Source: Actinomycetes bacterium
GTDB lineage: Bacteria; Actinomycetota; Coriobacteriia; Coriobacteriales; Eggerthellaceae
DNA length: 14,931 bases
Assembly: GCA_023429565.1 (NCBI GenBank)
Contig: JAEZDJ010000026.1
Span: forward strand, 1 to 14,931
Direction of reading: 5' to 3'
A program made the position numbers and the translations under genes. Each line of letters begins with the position of its first letter. The first letter of the stretch is position 1. Positions 6,681 through 14,727 of this stretch are shown here, piece after piece. The notes below the pieces were generated by a model. The model searched no databases. It was not told where the DNA came from and saw nothing but the letters and a program-made list of their open reading frames with translations.

Positions 6681-8363
6681 ATGGGAAGCATAGCACAGCC
6701 CAAACTTGACCGCAGAAGTTTCTTGGGTTTGGCAGCCACGGGAGCAGCGGCCGCAGCGACGATGGGACTGGCAGGTTGTGCGCCAGCCACAAAGTCGGCA
6801 GCAGCCGTGAGCGATACGGGAATACCCCAAACCTGGGACGAGGAGGCAGATTTCGTCGTTGTGGGAGCAGGAACCGCTCTCACGGGAGCCCTGAAGGCCG
6901 CCACGAACGACTTGTCCGTCATAGTCATCGAAGCCCTCTCTCAGCCCGGCGGCACCACCGCCCTGTCCGGCGGATCCGTCTGGATCCCGTGCAACTCGTA
7001 TGCAGAAGACTCCAAAGAGGCTGCCAAGACCTATATGACCAAGGTGGCAGACGGCCTTTCCACCGAGGCGATCATCGATGCCTACATCGAACATGGCTCA
7101 GAGATGATTGATTTCATCACCGATGAAGCAGGGGTGGAGTGGACCATCGCCGATCGGACCGACTACCATGAGCAGTGGGAAGGAGCGACCACCGCAACCC
7201 GCACGATCCGGCCACTCGGCGCGGACGGGAAGCCCACAAGCGGGGGTGGCTACACGACGCCCCAAGCGAATCGCATCGAGGAACTCGGTGGGACTTTCCT
7301 CTACAACACAACCGCCGAACGGCTCGTCTCTCGGCCCCTTGAAGACGGGCGACAGGAAGTGCTCGGCGTCGTTGCGACAACCCAGGGCGGAGGACAGCTG
7401 TTCATCAAGGCAACGCGAGGAGTTTTGCTGGGCGCTGGTGGATTTGACTACAATGATGAGATGAAGGACAAGTATCTCGACATGCCAAGCCCCTGCTCCT
7501 TCCAGGTTTCCACATGCGACGGCAAGGGAATCAAAATGGCGCAGGCGGTCGGGTGCGACCTCGCCCTCATGTCTTATGGCTGGGGCAATTGCGCCTACAA
7601 GCAGATCGGCGAGGAAGCCTACGCAAAAGGGGAGGTCAATTCAGACATAGCTCCCCTCTGCTACCAAAGCGACACGAGCTCGCTCTGGGTCAACCGATAC
7701 GGCAGAAGATTCTGCGATGAAGCGGCAAGCTATGATTCGTTTTGGTATGGATTCGGAAACGGCCGCGAAACCACAGGCGAGATGAAGTACACCAATGTCC
7801 CTGCGTGGTATGTCTGTGATCAGGGGAACCGCAATCGAAATGCTGGAGGAGACGGTGTTGCCACCCCCGACAGCGGTGGAAACCTCTGGGGCGTGGAAGC
7901 TGCGGCCGAACCTCCTGCATGGGTGTTCAAAGCCGACACGCTCGAAGAGCTGGCCGACCTCATCGGCATTGACAAAGAGAACTTCCTGGCCCAAGTCGAG
8001 CGATTCAATACCGACGCCGAACAGGGCATAGACAGCGAATTCCACCGAGGAGAGTCAACCTTCGACCAAGGCGGCCCCGGACGTCCGACAAGCTGTCTAG
8101 CCCCCATGAACACCCCACCCTTCTTCGCGGCGGAGATAACGCCCTTCCTGCAAGGAACGAAAGGAGGCCCGCTCACCAACGAGAACGGACAAGTCATGCA
8201 TGTGGGAGGGGATGTCGTCCCCCGACTTTACGCCTGCGGAAACAATGCAGGATGCGGCACGCCGGGCAAATACTACAACGGAGCAGGGGGCACCGTCGCT
8301 CCAGGGATGGTGTTCGGGTATCTGGCAGCAATCGACGCATCAAGCCTTGAACCTTGGGAATAG
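6681..8363 (+). CDS. Tat-exported FAD-dependent reductase (fumarate reductase/KstD-like flavoprotein)
   Basis: This 560-residue protein starts at ATG 6681 behind AAAGGGG. Residues 10-16 (DRRSFLG) form a Tat twin-arginine motif, and LAGC at 30-33 is a lipobox, so the mature protein may be a lipid-anchored lipoprotein on the outer face of the membrane. An FAD-binding Rossmann start follows (DFVVVGAGTALTGALKAA, from 57), then GGTTALSGGSVWIPCN (90-105), NRYGRRFCDEAASYDS in the substrate domain, and the C-terminal FAD segment YYNGAGGTVAPGMVFGYLAA. The pattern is that of the FAD_binding_2 group, which includes soluble fumarate reductases and 3-ketosteroid dehydrogenases. No CxxCH haem motif and no FMN-binding domain are present, so electrons must come from a separate protein not encoded here. 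The substrate is unknown. The GxGxxG third position is leucine (GAGTAL). The divergent membrane-LuxR gene probably regulates it. Confidence 0.88.
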   Translation: MGSIAQPKLDRRSFLGLAATGAAAAATMGLAGCAPATKSAAAVSDTGIPQTWDEEADFVVVGAGTALTGALKAATNDLSVIVIEALSQPGGTTALSGGSVWIPCNSYAEDSKEAAKTYMTKVADGLSTEAIIDAYIEHGSEMIDFITDEAGVEWTIADRTDYHEQWEGATTATRTIRPLGADGKPTSGGGYTTPQANRIEELGGTFLYNTTAERLVSRPLEDGRQEVLGVVATTQGGGQLFIKATRGVLLGAGGFDYNDEMKDKYLDMPSPCSFQVSTCDGKGIKMAQAVGCDLALMSYGWGNCAYKQIGEEAYAKGEVNSDIAPLCYQSDTSSLWVNRYGRRFCDEAASYDSFWYGFGNGRETTGEMKYTNVPAWYVCDQGNRNRNAGGDGVATPDSGGNLWGVEAAAEPPAWVFKADTLEELADLIGIDKENFLAQVERFNTDAEQGIDSEFHRGESTFDQGGPGRPTSCLAPMNTPPFFAAEITPFLQGTKGGPLTNENGQVMHVGGDVVPRLYACGNNAGCGTPGKYYNGAGGTVAPGMVFGYLAAIDASSLEPWE

Positions 8364-8396
8364 CCTTTAACGGAAAGAAGCGCACGCTGCCATAGC

Positions 8397-8437
8397 AAAC
8401 AAAGCGGGGTCAAAACCGGTGAAGGTTTCGACCCCGC
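8397..8437 (-). terminator. Intrinsic terminator of the aminotransferase transcript, possibly bidirectional
   Basis: GCGGGGTC (8404-8411) and GACCCCGC (8430-8437) pair perfectly. The stem continues inward after one mismatch through AAACC/GGTTT, with a six-base loop. On the minus strand the stem is followed by TTTGTTT (8403-8397), as expected for the aminotransferase transcript. On the plus strand no T-run follows, so termination of the convergent reductase transcript would be weaker. Confidence 0.7.
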
Positions 8438-8476
8438 ATGATGAAGTCAACGAAGGAGCGCTGCCCTCCCCGTTCC

Positions 8477-9832
8477 CTACCAGCCGCGCCCTTCAGGAAC
8501 AATGGAGTCGGGAACGCGTCCGGCCTCGACATCCGCCACCGCCTGCTCGAGCACGGCAAGCGCTTGATCCAGCTGCTCGTCGGTGATGACGAGTGGCGGC
8601 TGGAACCTCAGCACCGATCCCGCGATGCAGATCATGAGCACTCCGTGTCGGGCAGCCTCGTAGACTATCTTCAGCGCGTCGCGGACGTTCTTTTCGCCCG
8701 TTTCGGCGTCGACGATGTCAATGCCAAGGTTCAGCCCACACCCATGCACGCCGCCCACGATGCCAAACGTCTCAGACAGGGCCTCGAACCGTCCGCGGGC
8801 GTAGGCTCCCAACGTCTGCGACCGCTCGATCAGGCCGTCCTGCTCGATGGCGGCGATAGTCGCAAGCGACGCGGCACAGCAGACGGGATTGCCGCTGGTC
8901 GTGAACAGGTGAGCCGGGTAGTCAAGGCTGTCCATGATCTCGGCTTTGCCGATGACGGCCGAAAGGGGCATGCCCGAAGCCAGCGATTTCGCCGTCGACA
9001 GCAGGTCAGGCTCGATGCCAAAGTGCTCGATGGACCACCATGTTCCCGTGCGGCCCATGCCCTGGTTCACCTCGTCGACGGCAAACAGGATGCCATGCTC
9101 CTGGCAAAACGCATGCAGCTGGTCCATGTAGGCCTGCGGCGGCACGACCAGTCCCAGATCGCCGGCGATGGGTTCCATGATGATGCAGGCGATGTCTTCG
9201 GCCGGCAGATAGGAGGCGACCATGTCCTCAAGCGGCTTCAGGTAATAGCGCGCCTGTTCCTCTTCAGAGAGTCCGGCCACCTCGGGCCTCTGCGGATCGG
9301 GATAGGGAATATGATGGACGCCAGGCAGGAAGGGTCCCATCTTGCGCCGCATGTTGAGGCTGATGGCCGAAACGCTCATCGAGCCATAAGTGGAGCCATG
9401 GTAGGCGCCGACGAAGCTGACGATGTCCTGACGGCCGGTATAGGCCCGGGCGAACTTGATGATGGCGTCATTGGCGTCCGATCCGGAATTGCCGAACACC
9501 ACCTTCTTGGGGCTCGTTCCCGGAGCGATGCTCGCAAGCTTCTCAACGAGCTCGATCTCAGGCCGATGATAGAAGTATGCCGGCGTGTAGTGGACAAGCT
9601 TCTCCGCCTGATCCTTGATCGCCTGCACGACCAGGGGATGGCAATGGCCGACGTTGGTCGCCGAAGCGCTGGCCAGCAGGTCGATGTACTCATTCCCATC
9701 CACGTCATACAGCAGCGCACCCCTGCCATGGTCAAGGACGACGTCGTAATAGGGAATGCGGCCTGCGGGAGCGAAATGTTCCTGCTCTCGCTTGATCAAA
9801 TTGTCTGATGCGGCCCCAAATGAGTGTTCCAT
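8477..9832 (-). CDS. Class III PLP-dependent aminotransferase (omega-amino acid type)
   Basis: This 451-residue protein has the class III fold: VGHCHPLV near residue 61, the cofactor phosphate loop GNSGSDAND (114-122), GAYHGST (142-148), the aspartate motif VDEVNQGMGRTG (252-263), and the PLP lysine K282 in STAKSLASG. Relatives act on 4-aminobutyrate, ornithine, lysine, beta-alanine or similar amines with 2-oxoglutarate or pyruvate; the exact donor cannot be read from sequence. The usual SGSEAN is SGSDAN here. I chose ATG 9832 because AGGAAAGGAAG lies just upstream. A TTG at 9859 would add nine residues, part of which is encoded by that ribosome site. The YkvI-type transporter is upstream on the same strand, 196 bp away, and probably supplies the substrate. 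A good terminator follows the stop. Confidence 0.88.
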   Translation of the reverse strand: MEHSFGAASDNLIKREQEHFAPAGRIPYYDVVLDHGRGALLYDVDGNEYIDLLASASATNVGHCHPLVVQAIKDQAEKLVHYTPAYFYHRPEIELVEKLASIAPGTSPKKVVFGNSGSDANDAIIKFARAYTGRQDIVSFVGAYHGSTYGSMSVSAISLNMRRKMGPFLPGVHHIPYPDPQRPEVAGLSEEEQARYYLKPLEDMVASYLPAEDIACIIMEPIAGDLGLVVPPQAYMDQLHAFCQEHGILFAVDEVNQGMGRTGTWWSIEHFGIEPDLLSTAKSLASGMPLSAVIGKAEIMDSLDYPAHLFTTSGNPVCCAASLATIAAIEQDGLIERSQTLGAYARGRFEALSETFGIVGGVHGCGLNLGIDIVDAETGEKNVRDALKIVYEAARHGVLMICIAGSVLRFQPPLVITDEQLDQALAVLEQAVADVEAGRVPDSIVPEGRGW

Positions 9833-9900
9833 GCCTGCTTCCTTTCCTGATTCGAACAAGCTGTTTATGCGGAGACGGCAAAAGTCCGGCGCATCGCTGA

Positions 9901-9995
9901 GCGAGCCCCTTTCGCGTCAGACCGGGTTCGAGGTTCGTCATCGTGCCGTCGGCACGTCTGAAGCTTCTCACCCGCATGACACGAAAGGGGCTCGC
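9901..9995. repeat. Large fold-back element between transporter and aminotransferase genes
   Basis: GCGAGCCCCTTTCG (9901-9914) and CGAAAGGGGCTCGC (9982-9995) are perfect 14-bp inverted copies. After one mismatch the pairing continues with GTCA (9916-9919) and TGAC (9977-9980). The interior has a second hairpin, CGTGCC (9942-9947) with GGCACG (9951-9956) around GTC, and further possible pairing of ACCGG/GAGG-type segments between them. Neither strand has a T-run after the outer stem, so it is not a standard terminator. In the minus-strand transcript it would be a stable RNA structure between two genes, perhaps an RNA-processing or differential-expression element. It may also be a copy of a dispersed palindromic repeat. 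Confidence 0.7.
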
Positions 9996-10028
9996 CTGTT
10001 CGAGGGACTCGTTTTGAGCGACGCTCCC

Positions 10029-11177
10029 CTAGGCGATGTCTCCGGAGCCCTTCCTCCGCTTGAATGCCCACCGGATATAGTACACCACGATGATCGCCAT
10101 GAACGCGATGCCGAAGTACCCGACGAACGGGTAGATGAGGCCCACCAGGACGCCAAAGGGCAGCTGGCCGCCGATGAGCATGATGACCGTGAGGAAGCAC
10201 AGCAGGAAGCGATACTTGCGCATGTCCTTCTTCTCATCAACGAACTGGCTGGCCACGGTCCACAGCATGGGGACGGCCGTGTTGTATATCTCCGCCAGGA
10301 GGATGATCGTGAACAGGAACCCGACGATGGGAGAAATCTGTTGCGCGAAGTGAAGCACCGGCACCTCGTACTGCGAAGCCTCTGCATACGACGAGAGCAT
10401 GGCGAGGTTCAGCAAAAGGGCGCAGATGCCCAGAACCGCGCCGCCAATCGCGCCGCCGAGCACCGCCTCCTTGCGAGAGGACGCCTCCCGTCCCATCTCC
10501 GACATGAAGGGCACGCCCGCAAGCAGGTTGTAGGCGACGTACATGACGGCACCGATGGCGAACCATCCAGCGCTGTCGCCTACACCGTAGGACACCGAGT
10601 CACCGGCAGCCGCGATGGCGGCATCGGCGTTGACGATTCCCGAAAAGTTGGTCACGATTGCATACAGGGAGAGGAACAGGAGAAACGCCACCGTCAAAGG
10701 CCCGATCGACCCCAGGATGTCGACGATGCGCCGCGCACCGAACAGGGCGCTCACCAAAACGAGCACGGCCATGAGCGCACTTCCGGCAAGCTGAGGAATG
10801 CCGAAGTACTGATTCAGGGTTGCGCCTGATCCCGAGATCATGATGATGCCCACCAGGAAGCAGAACAGGATGGTGAACCACTCGAGGAAGGTGCCGATGG
10901 CCTTGCCGCAGTAGTGTCGGAAGCTCGAGAAGTCATCATCGCCCTTGTGGGTGAATCCGTAATTAAGGAACACCGCGCCGACGATGGCGAACAGCACGAT
11001 GGCGATGATGGATCCAATGATGCCAGCAACTCCGTACGACGTGAAAAACTGGATGACCTCTTGGCCCGAAGCAAAGCCCGACCCGATGAGCGTCGCGACG
11101 ACGGCACCGGCAAACTTCACCACCGTCCCCACTCGGACCTTGGGCTGTCCGTCAGCCTGCATGGTTTTATCTTTCAT
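10029..11177 (-). CDS. YkvI-family membrane transporter
   Basis: This 382-residue integral membrane protein has about eleven hydrophobic helices. TM1 carries TLIGSGFASGQEVIQFF (residues 35-51), the signature of the YkvI group (COG3949), which is related to LeuT-fold amino acid transporters where the broken TM1 helix binds substrate and cation. Other helices include LEWFTILFCFLVGIIMISG and PLTVAFLLFLSLYAIV. The substrate of the family is not established to my knowledge. The downstream class III aminotransferase suggests an amino compound such as an omega-amino acid; this is inference. ATG 11177 has no strong ribosome site, but an upstream small ORF ends in a TGA overlapping this start (ATGA), which would allow coupled translation. 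An internal ATG five codons later is less likely. Confidence 0.82.
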   Translation of the reverse strand: MKDKTMQADGQPKVRVGTVVKFAGAVVATLIGSGFASGQEVIQFFTSYGVAGIIGSIIAIVLFAIVGAVFLNYGFTHKGDDDFSSFRHYCGKAIGTFLEWFTILFCFLVGIIMISGSGATLNQYFGIPQLAGSALMAVLVLVSALFGARRIVDILGSIGPLTVAFLLFLSLYAIVTNFSGIVNADAAIAAAGDSVSYGVGDSAGWFAIGAVMYVAYNLLAGVPFMSEMGREASSRKEAVLGGAIGGAVLGICALLLNLAMLSSYAEASQYEVPVLHFAQQISPIVGFLFTIILLAEIYNTAVPMLWTVASQFVDEKKDMRKYRFLLCFLTVIMLIGGQLPFGVLVGLIYPFVGYFGIAFMAIIVVYYIRWAFKRRKGSGDIA

Positions 11178-11392
11178 CTATGCCACTCACATCCTATCAT
11201 TCCGCTATTAGCCACTAAGAGAACGCACGAAGTGGATAATACCATTTCCAGGAAGGTGATATTGGCATGAATCAGCAGATGGAAGACATTGCGAGCCAGC
11301 ATCGCGCTCTCGTTGCAGAACGCGCTGCCCACGGAAAACGCTGCAAGGATTCCAGCCGTCGGGGCACGGAGGCCCATTGGGGCCTTCCCCAC
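11174..11392 (-). CDS. Possible 72-residue upstream ORF coupled to the transporter
   Basis: The frame starts at GTG 11392, seven bases after a GAGG element, with an alternative ATG five codons in that is preceded by GGGGAAGG. It ends in TGA overlapping the transporter ATG by the four bases ATGA, the typical arrangement of translational coupling. The product has two moderately hydrophobic stretches (TAGILAAFSVGSAFC and FLEMVLSTSCVLLVANSG) and reads like protein rather than a shadow, but I recognise no family. The weak ribosome site of the transporter makes coupling attractive. It may equally be a leader ORF or a chance frame. Confidence 0.33.
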   Translation of the reverse strand: MGKAPMGLRAPTAGILAAFSVGSAFCNESAMLARNVFHLLIHANITFLEMVLSTSCVLLVANSGMIGCEWHR

Positions 11393-11464
11393 CCAGGAGC
11401 CTCAAAAGGCAAACGGACACCAACCGCATCGAAACGGCAGCGTCGGGGAGAATCTCTTCCCATT

Positions 11465-11488
11465 AAAAAACGGCCGCCCTCGCAGCCG
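11465..11488 (-). terminator. Intrinsic terminator after the 99-residue gene
   Basis: On the minus strand CGGCTGC and GCGGCCG pair over seven base pairs (one G-U) around a GAGG tetraloop, followed directly by six T (plus 11470-11465). It lies 12 bp after the stop of the 99-residue gene. This ends the cysS-side cluster and separates it from the transporter unit. Confidence 0.82.
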
Positions 11489-11500
11489 CTCCTCTTGTTT

Positions 11501-11800
11501 CTACTTGTCCTTCTCCGATGCGTAGAAGACCGATTCTCCAAACACATCCTCGATGGATCGCCCATCGACGAACGGCAGGCTCAGAAATTCGCCGACCGTC
11601 GTCACGAGCTCGCTCACGTCGACATAATGTCCCTTGTCGTTGAACGAGGTGGTGTCTTGGGCTCGCCAATAGCGGTCGTTGACGTCGGTCAAATAGTAGG
11701 TGGCGCCATCCACCTCCATATACACCGAGTGCTTGGCGTGCAGGTAGTTTGGCAGCTCGTCGAATGACACGTCGAGCGCCTCCGCTGCCTTCGTTCCCAT
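11501..11800 (-). CDS. Unknown 99-residue acidic protein
   Basis: ATG 11800 is preceded by AAAGGGG at a six-base distance, and the frame ends at 11501 just before a strong terminator, so this is a real gene. The product is small, soluble and acidic, without a signal peptide or TM helix. It has an aromatic-rich core (VYMEVDGATYYLTDVNDRYWRAQ, residues about 26-48, here abbreviated as VYMEVDGATYY then RYWRAQ) and an acidic tail ending YASEKDK. DGATYYLTDV followed by FNDKGHYVDVSELV suggests a compact beta-rich domain that binds a ligand or partner. I recognise no family or catalytic motif. It may be transcribed from its own promoter in the 92-bp gap after the U32 gene, or by readthrough from cysS. 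Confidence 0.78.
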   Translation of the reverse strand: MGTKAAEALDVSFDELPNYLHAKHSVYMEVDGATYYLTDVNDRYWRAQDTTSFNDKGHYVDVSELVTTVGEFLSLPFVDGRSIEDVFGESVFYASEKDK

Positions 11801-11836
11801 AGCAAACCCCTTTCCCTGGGACTGGCTTTGGCAAGT

Positions 11837-11864
11837 ATCATAACAAGAAGCATGCATGAATGCA
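11837..11864 (-). promoter_or_regulatory. Candidate extended -10 promoter of the 99-residue gene, with a small palindrome
   Basis: On the minus strand TGTTATGAT (11845-11837) matches the extended -10 form TGnTATAAT with one change. The start codon lies about 37 bp downstream. TGCAT and ATGCA (11853-11864) form a perfect inverted repeat with a two-base centre where a -35 box would sit. No good -35 box is present at 17 bp, which is usual for extended -10 promoters. Confidence 0.4.
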
Positions 11865-11892
11865 CCCGTCAACAGCGAACCGCGGCAACGTG

Positions 11893-13152
11893 TCACACAA
11901 TCGATGAGACCTCTGAGGAAGAGCCCAGACGCACCCGTAAGAAATCGCCTCGCGACAGAGGAGAAGGACTCGTGAAGGCATAGGTCTCGGAAGACCGGTT
12001 GGCAACGGGAACGGCGACAGGAGACGAAAACACGCCCTCCACGGCAGAGCGAGGCAGCCACGCCAAGGTGCGGATGGGGATGGCCCGCACATCGCCTTGG
12101 GGAACCAGGGCCTCCAACACATCCCCCTCGCAAAAGCGGTTGAAGCAGGTCGCCTCAACCCGCCAGAGCCCCTCCCTTTCCAACCTGCACGCCTGCACCG
12201 TGGCGGCGTGGAGGCAGTCCTTCTCATATCCGTCAACGTCGGACGCCTGCGTGGGTGATCCGTAGTAGAAGCCCGTGTCATAGGGACGATGGGACACGGT
12301 GTACAGCTCCGGTTCGACGGAGGACGGATCCTCGCCGTCAATCACCCGTCGATACGCGTTGACCACCGTGGCCACGTAGAACGCCCGCTTGTTGCGCCCC
12401 TCTATCTTGAAGGAATCGACGCCTGCGGCCGCAAGGTCATCCAGATGGGAAAGCATGTTGAGATCACACGCGTTCATGAGATACGAACCGTGGGCGTCCT
12501 CCTCGATGGGAAAGAATTCGCCGGGACGCTTTTCCTCCATCAATGCATAGTTCCAACGGCACGGCTGCGTGCACTGTCCTTTATTGGCCGAGCGGCCGTT
12601 CAGAGCCGCGCTGATGAGACAGCGCCCGGAAACGGCCATGCACAGGGAACCGTGCACGAATGCCTCTATCTCAAGATCGCGTGGCACGGAGGCACGCATC
12701 CTGGCGATCTCCGCCACGCTCATCTCGCGGGCGCACACCACCCGACGGGCACCCATCTCATGCCACGCACAGGCAGCCTCCGCATTGCTGACGGACGCCT
12801 GGGTGCTCACATGCACCGCCACCCCGGGTGCATGTTTCCGTGCCAGGCGATTGGCCCCCAGATCGCCGACGATGAAGGCATCGACTCCCGCCGCGGCGAG
12901 CGCCTCCAGATAGCCAGGCAACGCCGCGATGTCATCAGCATCCATGAGAGTGTTCACGGTCACGAACACCTTCACCTGCGCCGCATGGCACCGTGCGACG
13001 ACGGAAGGGATGTCCTCCGAGGCGAAGTTCTCGGCGCGCTGCCGCATGCCGAACCGGCCGATGGCCAGATACACGGCATCGGCCCCATAGCGGATGGCGG
13101 CCTCAAGCTGAGAGCGCCCACCCGCCGGCGCCAGAAGCTCCGGCTTCTTCAT
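11893..13152 (-). CDS. Peptidase U32 family protein (TrhP/RlhA-like)
   Basis: This 419-residue protein has the U32 signature EAFVHGSLCMAVSGRCLIS (about residues 163-181) followed by NKGQCTQPCRW. Cysteines 171, 178, 194 and 198 form the conserved set, which in RNA-modifying members of the family is thought to hold an iron-sulfur centre. The N-terminus (KPELLAPAGG) and the KIEGRNK segment (near 249-255) are also typical. Family members include collagenase-annotated proteins and the TrhP/RlhA group needed for tRNA or rRNA hydroxylation; the RNA role fits better with a cysS neighbour, but that is inference. The gene begins 9 bp after the cysS stop, so the two are co-transcribed. A GTG one codon earlier (13155) is an equal alternative start. 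Neither has a strong ribosome site, so translation may be coupled to cysS. Confidence 0.85.
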   Translation of the reverse strand: MKKPELLAPAGGRSQLEAAIRYGADAVYLAIGRFGMRQRAENFASEDIPSVVARCHAAQVKVFVTVNTLMDADDIAALPGYLEALAAAGVDAFIVGDLGANRLARKHAPGVAVHVSTQASVSNAEAACAWHEMGARRVVCAREMSVAEIARMRASVPRDLEIEAFVHGSLCMAVSGRCLISAALNGRSANKGQCTQPCRWNYALMEEKRPGEFFPIEEDAHGSYLMNACDLNMLSHLDDLAAAGVDSFKIEGRNKRAFYVATVVNAYRRVIDGEDPSSVEPELYTVSHRPYDTGFYYGSPTQASDVDGYEKDCLHAATVQACRLEREGLWRVEATCFNRFCEGDVLEALVPQGDVRAIPIRTLAWLPRSAVEGVFSSPVAVPVANRSSETYAFTSPSPLSRGDFLRVRLGSSSEVSSIV

Positions 13153-13161
13153 CACCCGCGA

Positions 13162-14670
13162 CTACCGGCCCTCAAACGTCAGGCGTGCCCCCTGCGGGGT
13201 ATCCTCGACGACGAAGCCCAAACGCCCCAAGCCATCGCGCACGGCGTCGGCAAGGGACCAGTCCTTGGCAGCCCGAGCCTCGGCGCGGGCTGCCAACAAC
13301 GCATCGACCGCCTCGGCGGCATCGGAGCCCTCATAGCCGGTCAGATCCGCCGCAAGTTGCACGAGTTCCGGCGGATACGCTCCTTCGCCGTCGGTGGCGC
13401 AAAACGCGACCATGTCTATGCCGAACACTCCCATGAGCTCCACGATGAGGTCACGCGCATTCCGCACGGCTGGCACGTCGCTCAACGAGATGGTCCTGTC
13501 GGCCACCTGGGTATTCGTCTCCCCAATGAAGCCAAAGACGGCCCCCAGCGCCTCGCAGGCATTGAAATCGTCGTCCATGGCCAGGATGAACGACATCTTG
13601 GCTTTCCTGGTCTGGTCGGCAAGGGCACGCGTGTCAAGCGGCGACGGAACGTCGGCGGCGTTCTCCAACGCCCAATCAAGGGCCTTCACCGCATGGGCGA
13701 TGCGCATGAGAGCAGCTTGCGCTTCCGCCAGACGCTCCTCGGAGAAATCCAGGGGACTGCGGTAATGCGTCTGCAGCATGAGGAAGCGGAACGTCGCCGG
13801 ATCCACAACGTCAAGAACGTCGCTCAGCAGCCTGAAGTTCCCGAGAGACTTGCTCATCTTCTCGGAATTGATCCGGAGCATGCCGCTGTGCATCCAGTAG
13901 TTGGCAAACCGGCAGCCGCAGGCGGCCTCGCTCTGCGCACGCTCGTTCTCATGATGAGGGAAAACCAGGTCGGCGCCACCGCCGTGGATGTCAAAGGGAA
14001 GACCCAGGTAAGCGCGTGACATAGCCGAGCACTCGACATGCCATCCCGGACGACCTTGGCCCCAAGGCGATTCCCATGAAGGCTCTCCCGGTTTCGCCGC
14101 CTTCCACAGCGCGAAGTCGAGGGGGTCACGCTTGCGGCCCTCCAGGCCCTTGCCTTCCGCACGCAGCTCGCGGTGTCCGCTCTCCATTTCGTCAATGTCG
14201 CGGCCGGACAGTTCTCCGTAGCCAGGGTAGCTGCGCACGCTGAAGTACACGTCGCCGTCGACCTCATAGGCGTGGCCACTGTCAACGAGCTCCTGTATGA
14301 GTTCCACCATGGAACCGATTTCCTGCGTTGCCTTGGGTCGGATGTCCGGGTCGAGCACGTTCACCCGGCGCATGTCCTCAATGAACGCAGCGGTGTATTC
14401 AGCCGCCACCTCAGCAGGGTCGCGACCCTCGTCGTTCGCCTTGGCGATGATCTTGTCGTCGACATCGGTGACATTCTGGACGAACGTCACCTCGAAGCCG
14501 CGCCACATGAAGTAGCGGCGGATGACGTCAAAGCTGATGAACGTGCGCGCATTTCCCACATGAATGCGGTTGTAGACCGTTGGTCCACACACGTATATGC
14601 CCACTTTGCCGCGCTCTATGGACTCGAAGTCAACCTTCGTACGCAGCTTGGTGTCGTACAGTCTGATCAT
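13162..14670 (-). CDS. cysS: Cysteinyl-tRNA synthetase
   Basis: This 502-residue class I synthetase charges tRNA-Cys with cysteine in the cytosol. IYVCGPTVYNRIHVGNARTF (residues 25-44) holds the HIGH-type motif HVGN and zinc ligand C28. The other zinc ligands fit C214 (GWHVECSAM), H239 and E243 (PHHENE). The KMSKS motif is at 271-275 (EKMSKSLGN). The C-terminal helical and anticodon-binding parts are complete, and the length is normal for the family. I chose ATG 14670 because bacterial CysRS proteins begin MIRLYDT-like and GAGGG lies just upstream; longer in-frame starts add a non-conserved basic stretch. The U32 gene follows 9 bp later. An extended -10 promoter lies about 72 bp upstream. Confidence 0.95.
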   Translation of the reverse strand: MIRLYDTKLRTKVDFESIERGKVGIYVCGPTVYNRIHVGNARTFISFDVIRRYFMWRGFEVTFVQNVTDVDDKIIAKANDEGRDPAEVAAEYTAAFIEDMRRVNVLDPDIRPKATQEIGSMVELIQELVDSGHAYEVDGDVYFSVRSYPGYGELSGRDIDEMESGHRELRAEGKGLEGRKRDPLDFALWKAAKPGEPSWESPWGQGRPGWHVECSAMSRAYLGLPFDIHGGGADLVFPHHENERAQSEAACGCRFANYWMHSGMLRINSEKMSKSLGNFRLLSDVLDVVDPATFRFLMLQTHYRSPLDFSEERLAEAQAALMRIAHAVKALDWALENAADVPSPLDTRALADQTRKAKMSFILAMDDDFNACEALGAVFGFIGETNTQVADRTISLSDVPAVRNARDLIVELMGVFGIDMVAFCATDGEGAYPPELVQLAADLTGYEGSDAAEAVDALLAARAEARAAKDWSLADAVRDGLGRLGFVVEDTPQGARLTFEGR

Positions 14671-14727
14671 GATGCCCTCACATCTCGTCTGCGTCACACC
14701 GCGCCTTGTCAACCTTGGTGTTCGCAT

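Noticed and set aside
9920..9940. tRNA T-loop look-alike (GGGTTCGAGG) inside the fold-back
   Set aside because: No acceptor stem of seven pairs, D arm or anticodon arm can be placed around it, and the flanking stem is 14 bp.
11267..11767. 166-codon plus-strand frame over the region before and across the 99-residue gene
   Set aside because: Its second half is antisense to a well-supported gene and the first half is basic low-complexity sequence crossing the terminator.
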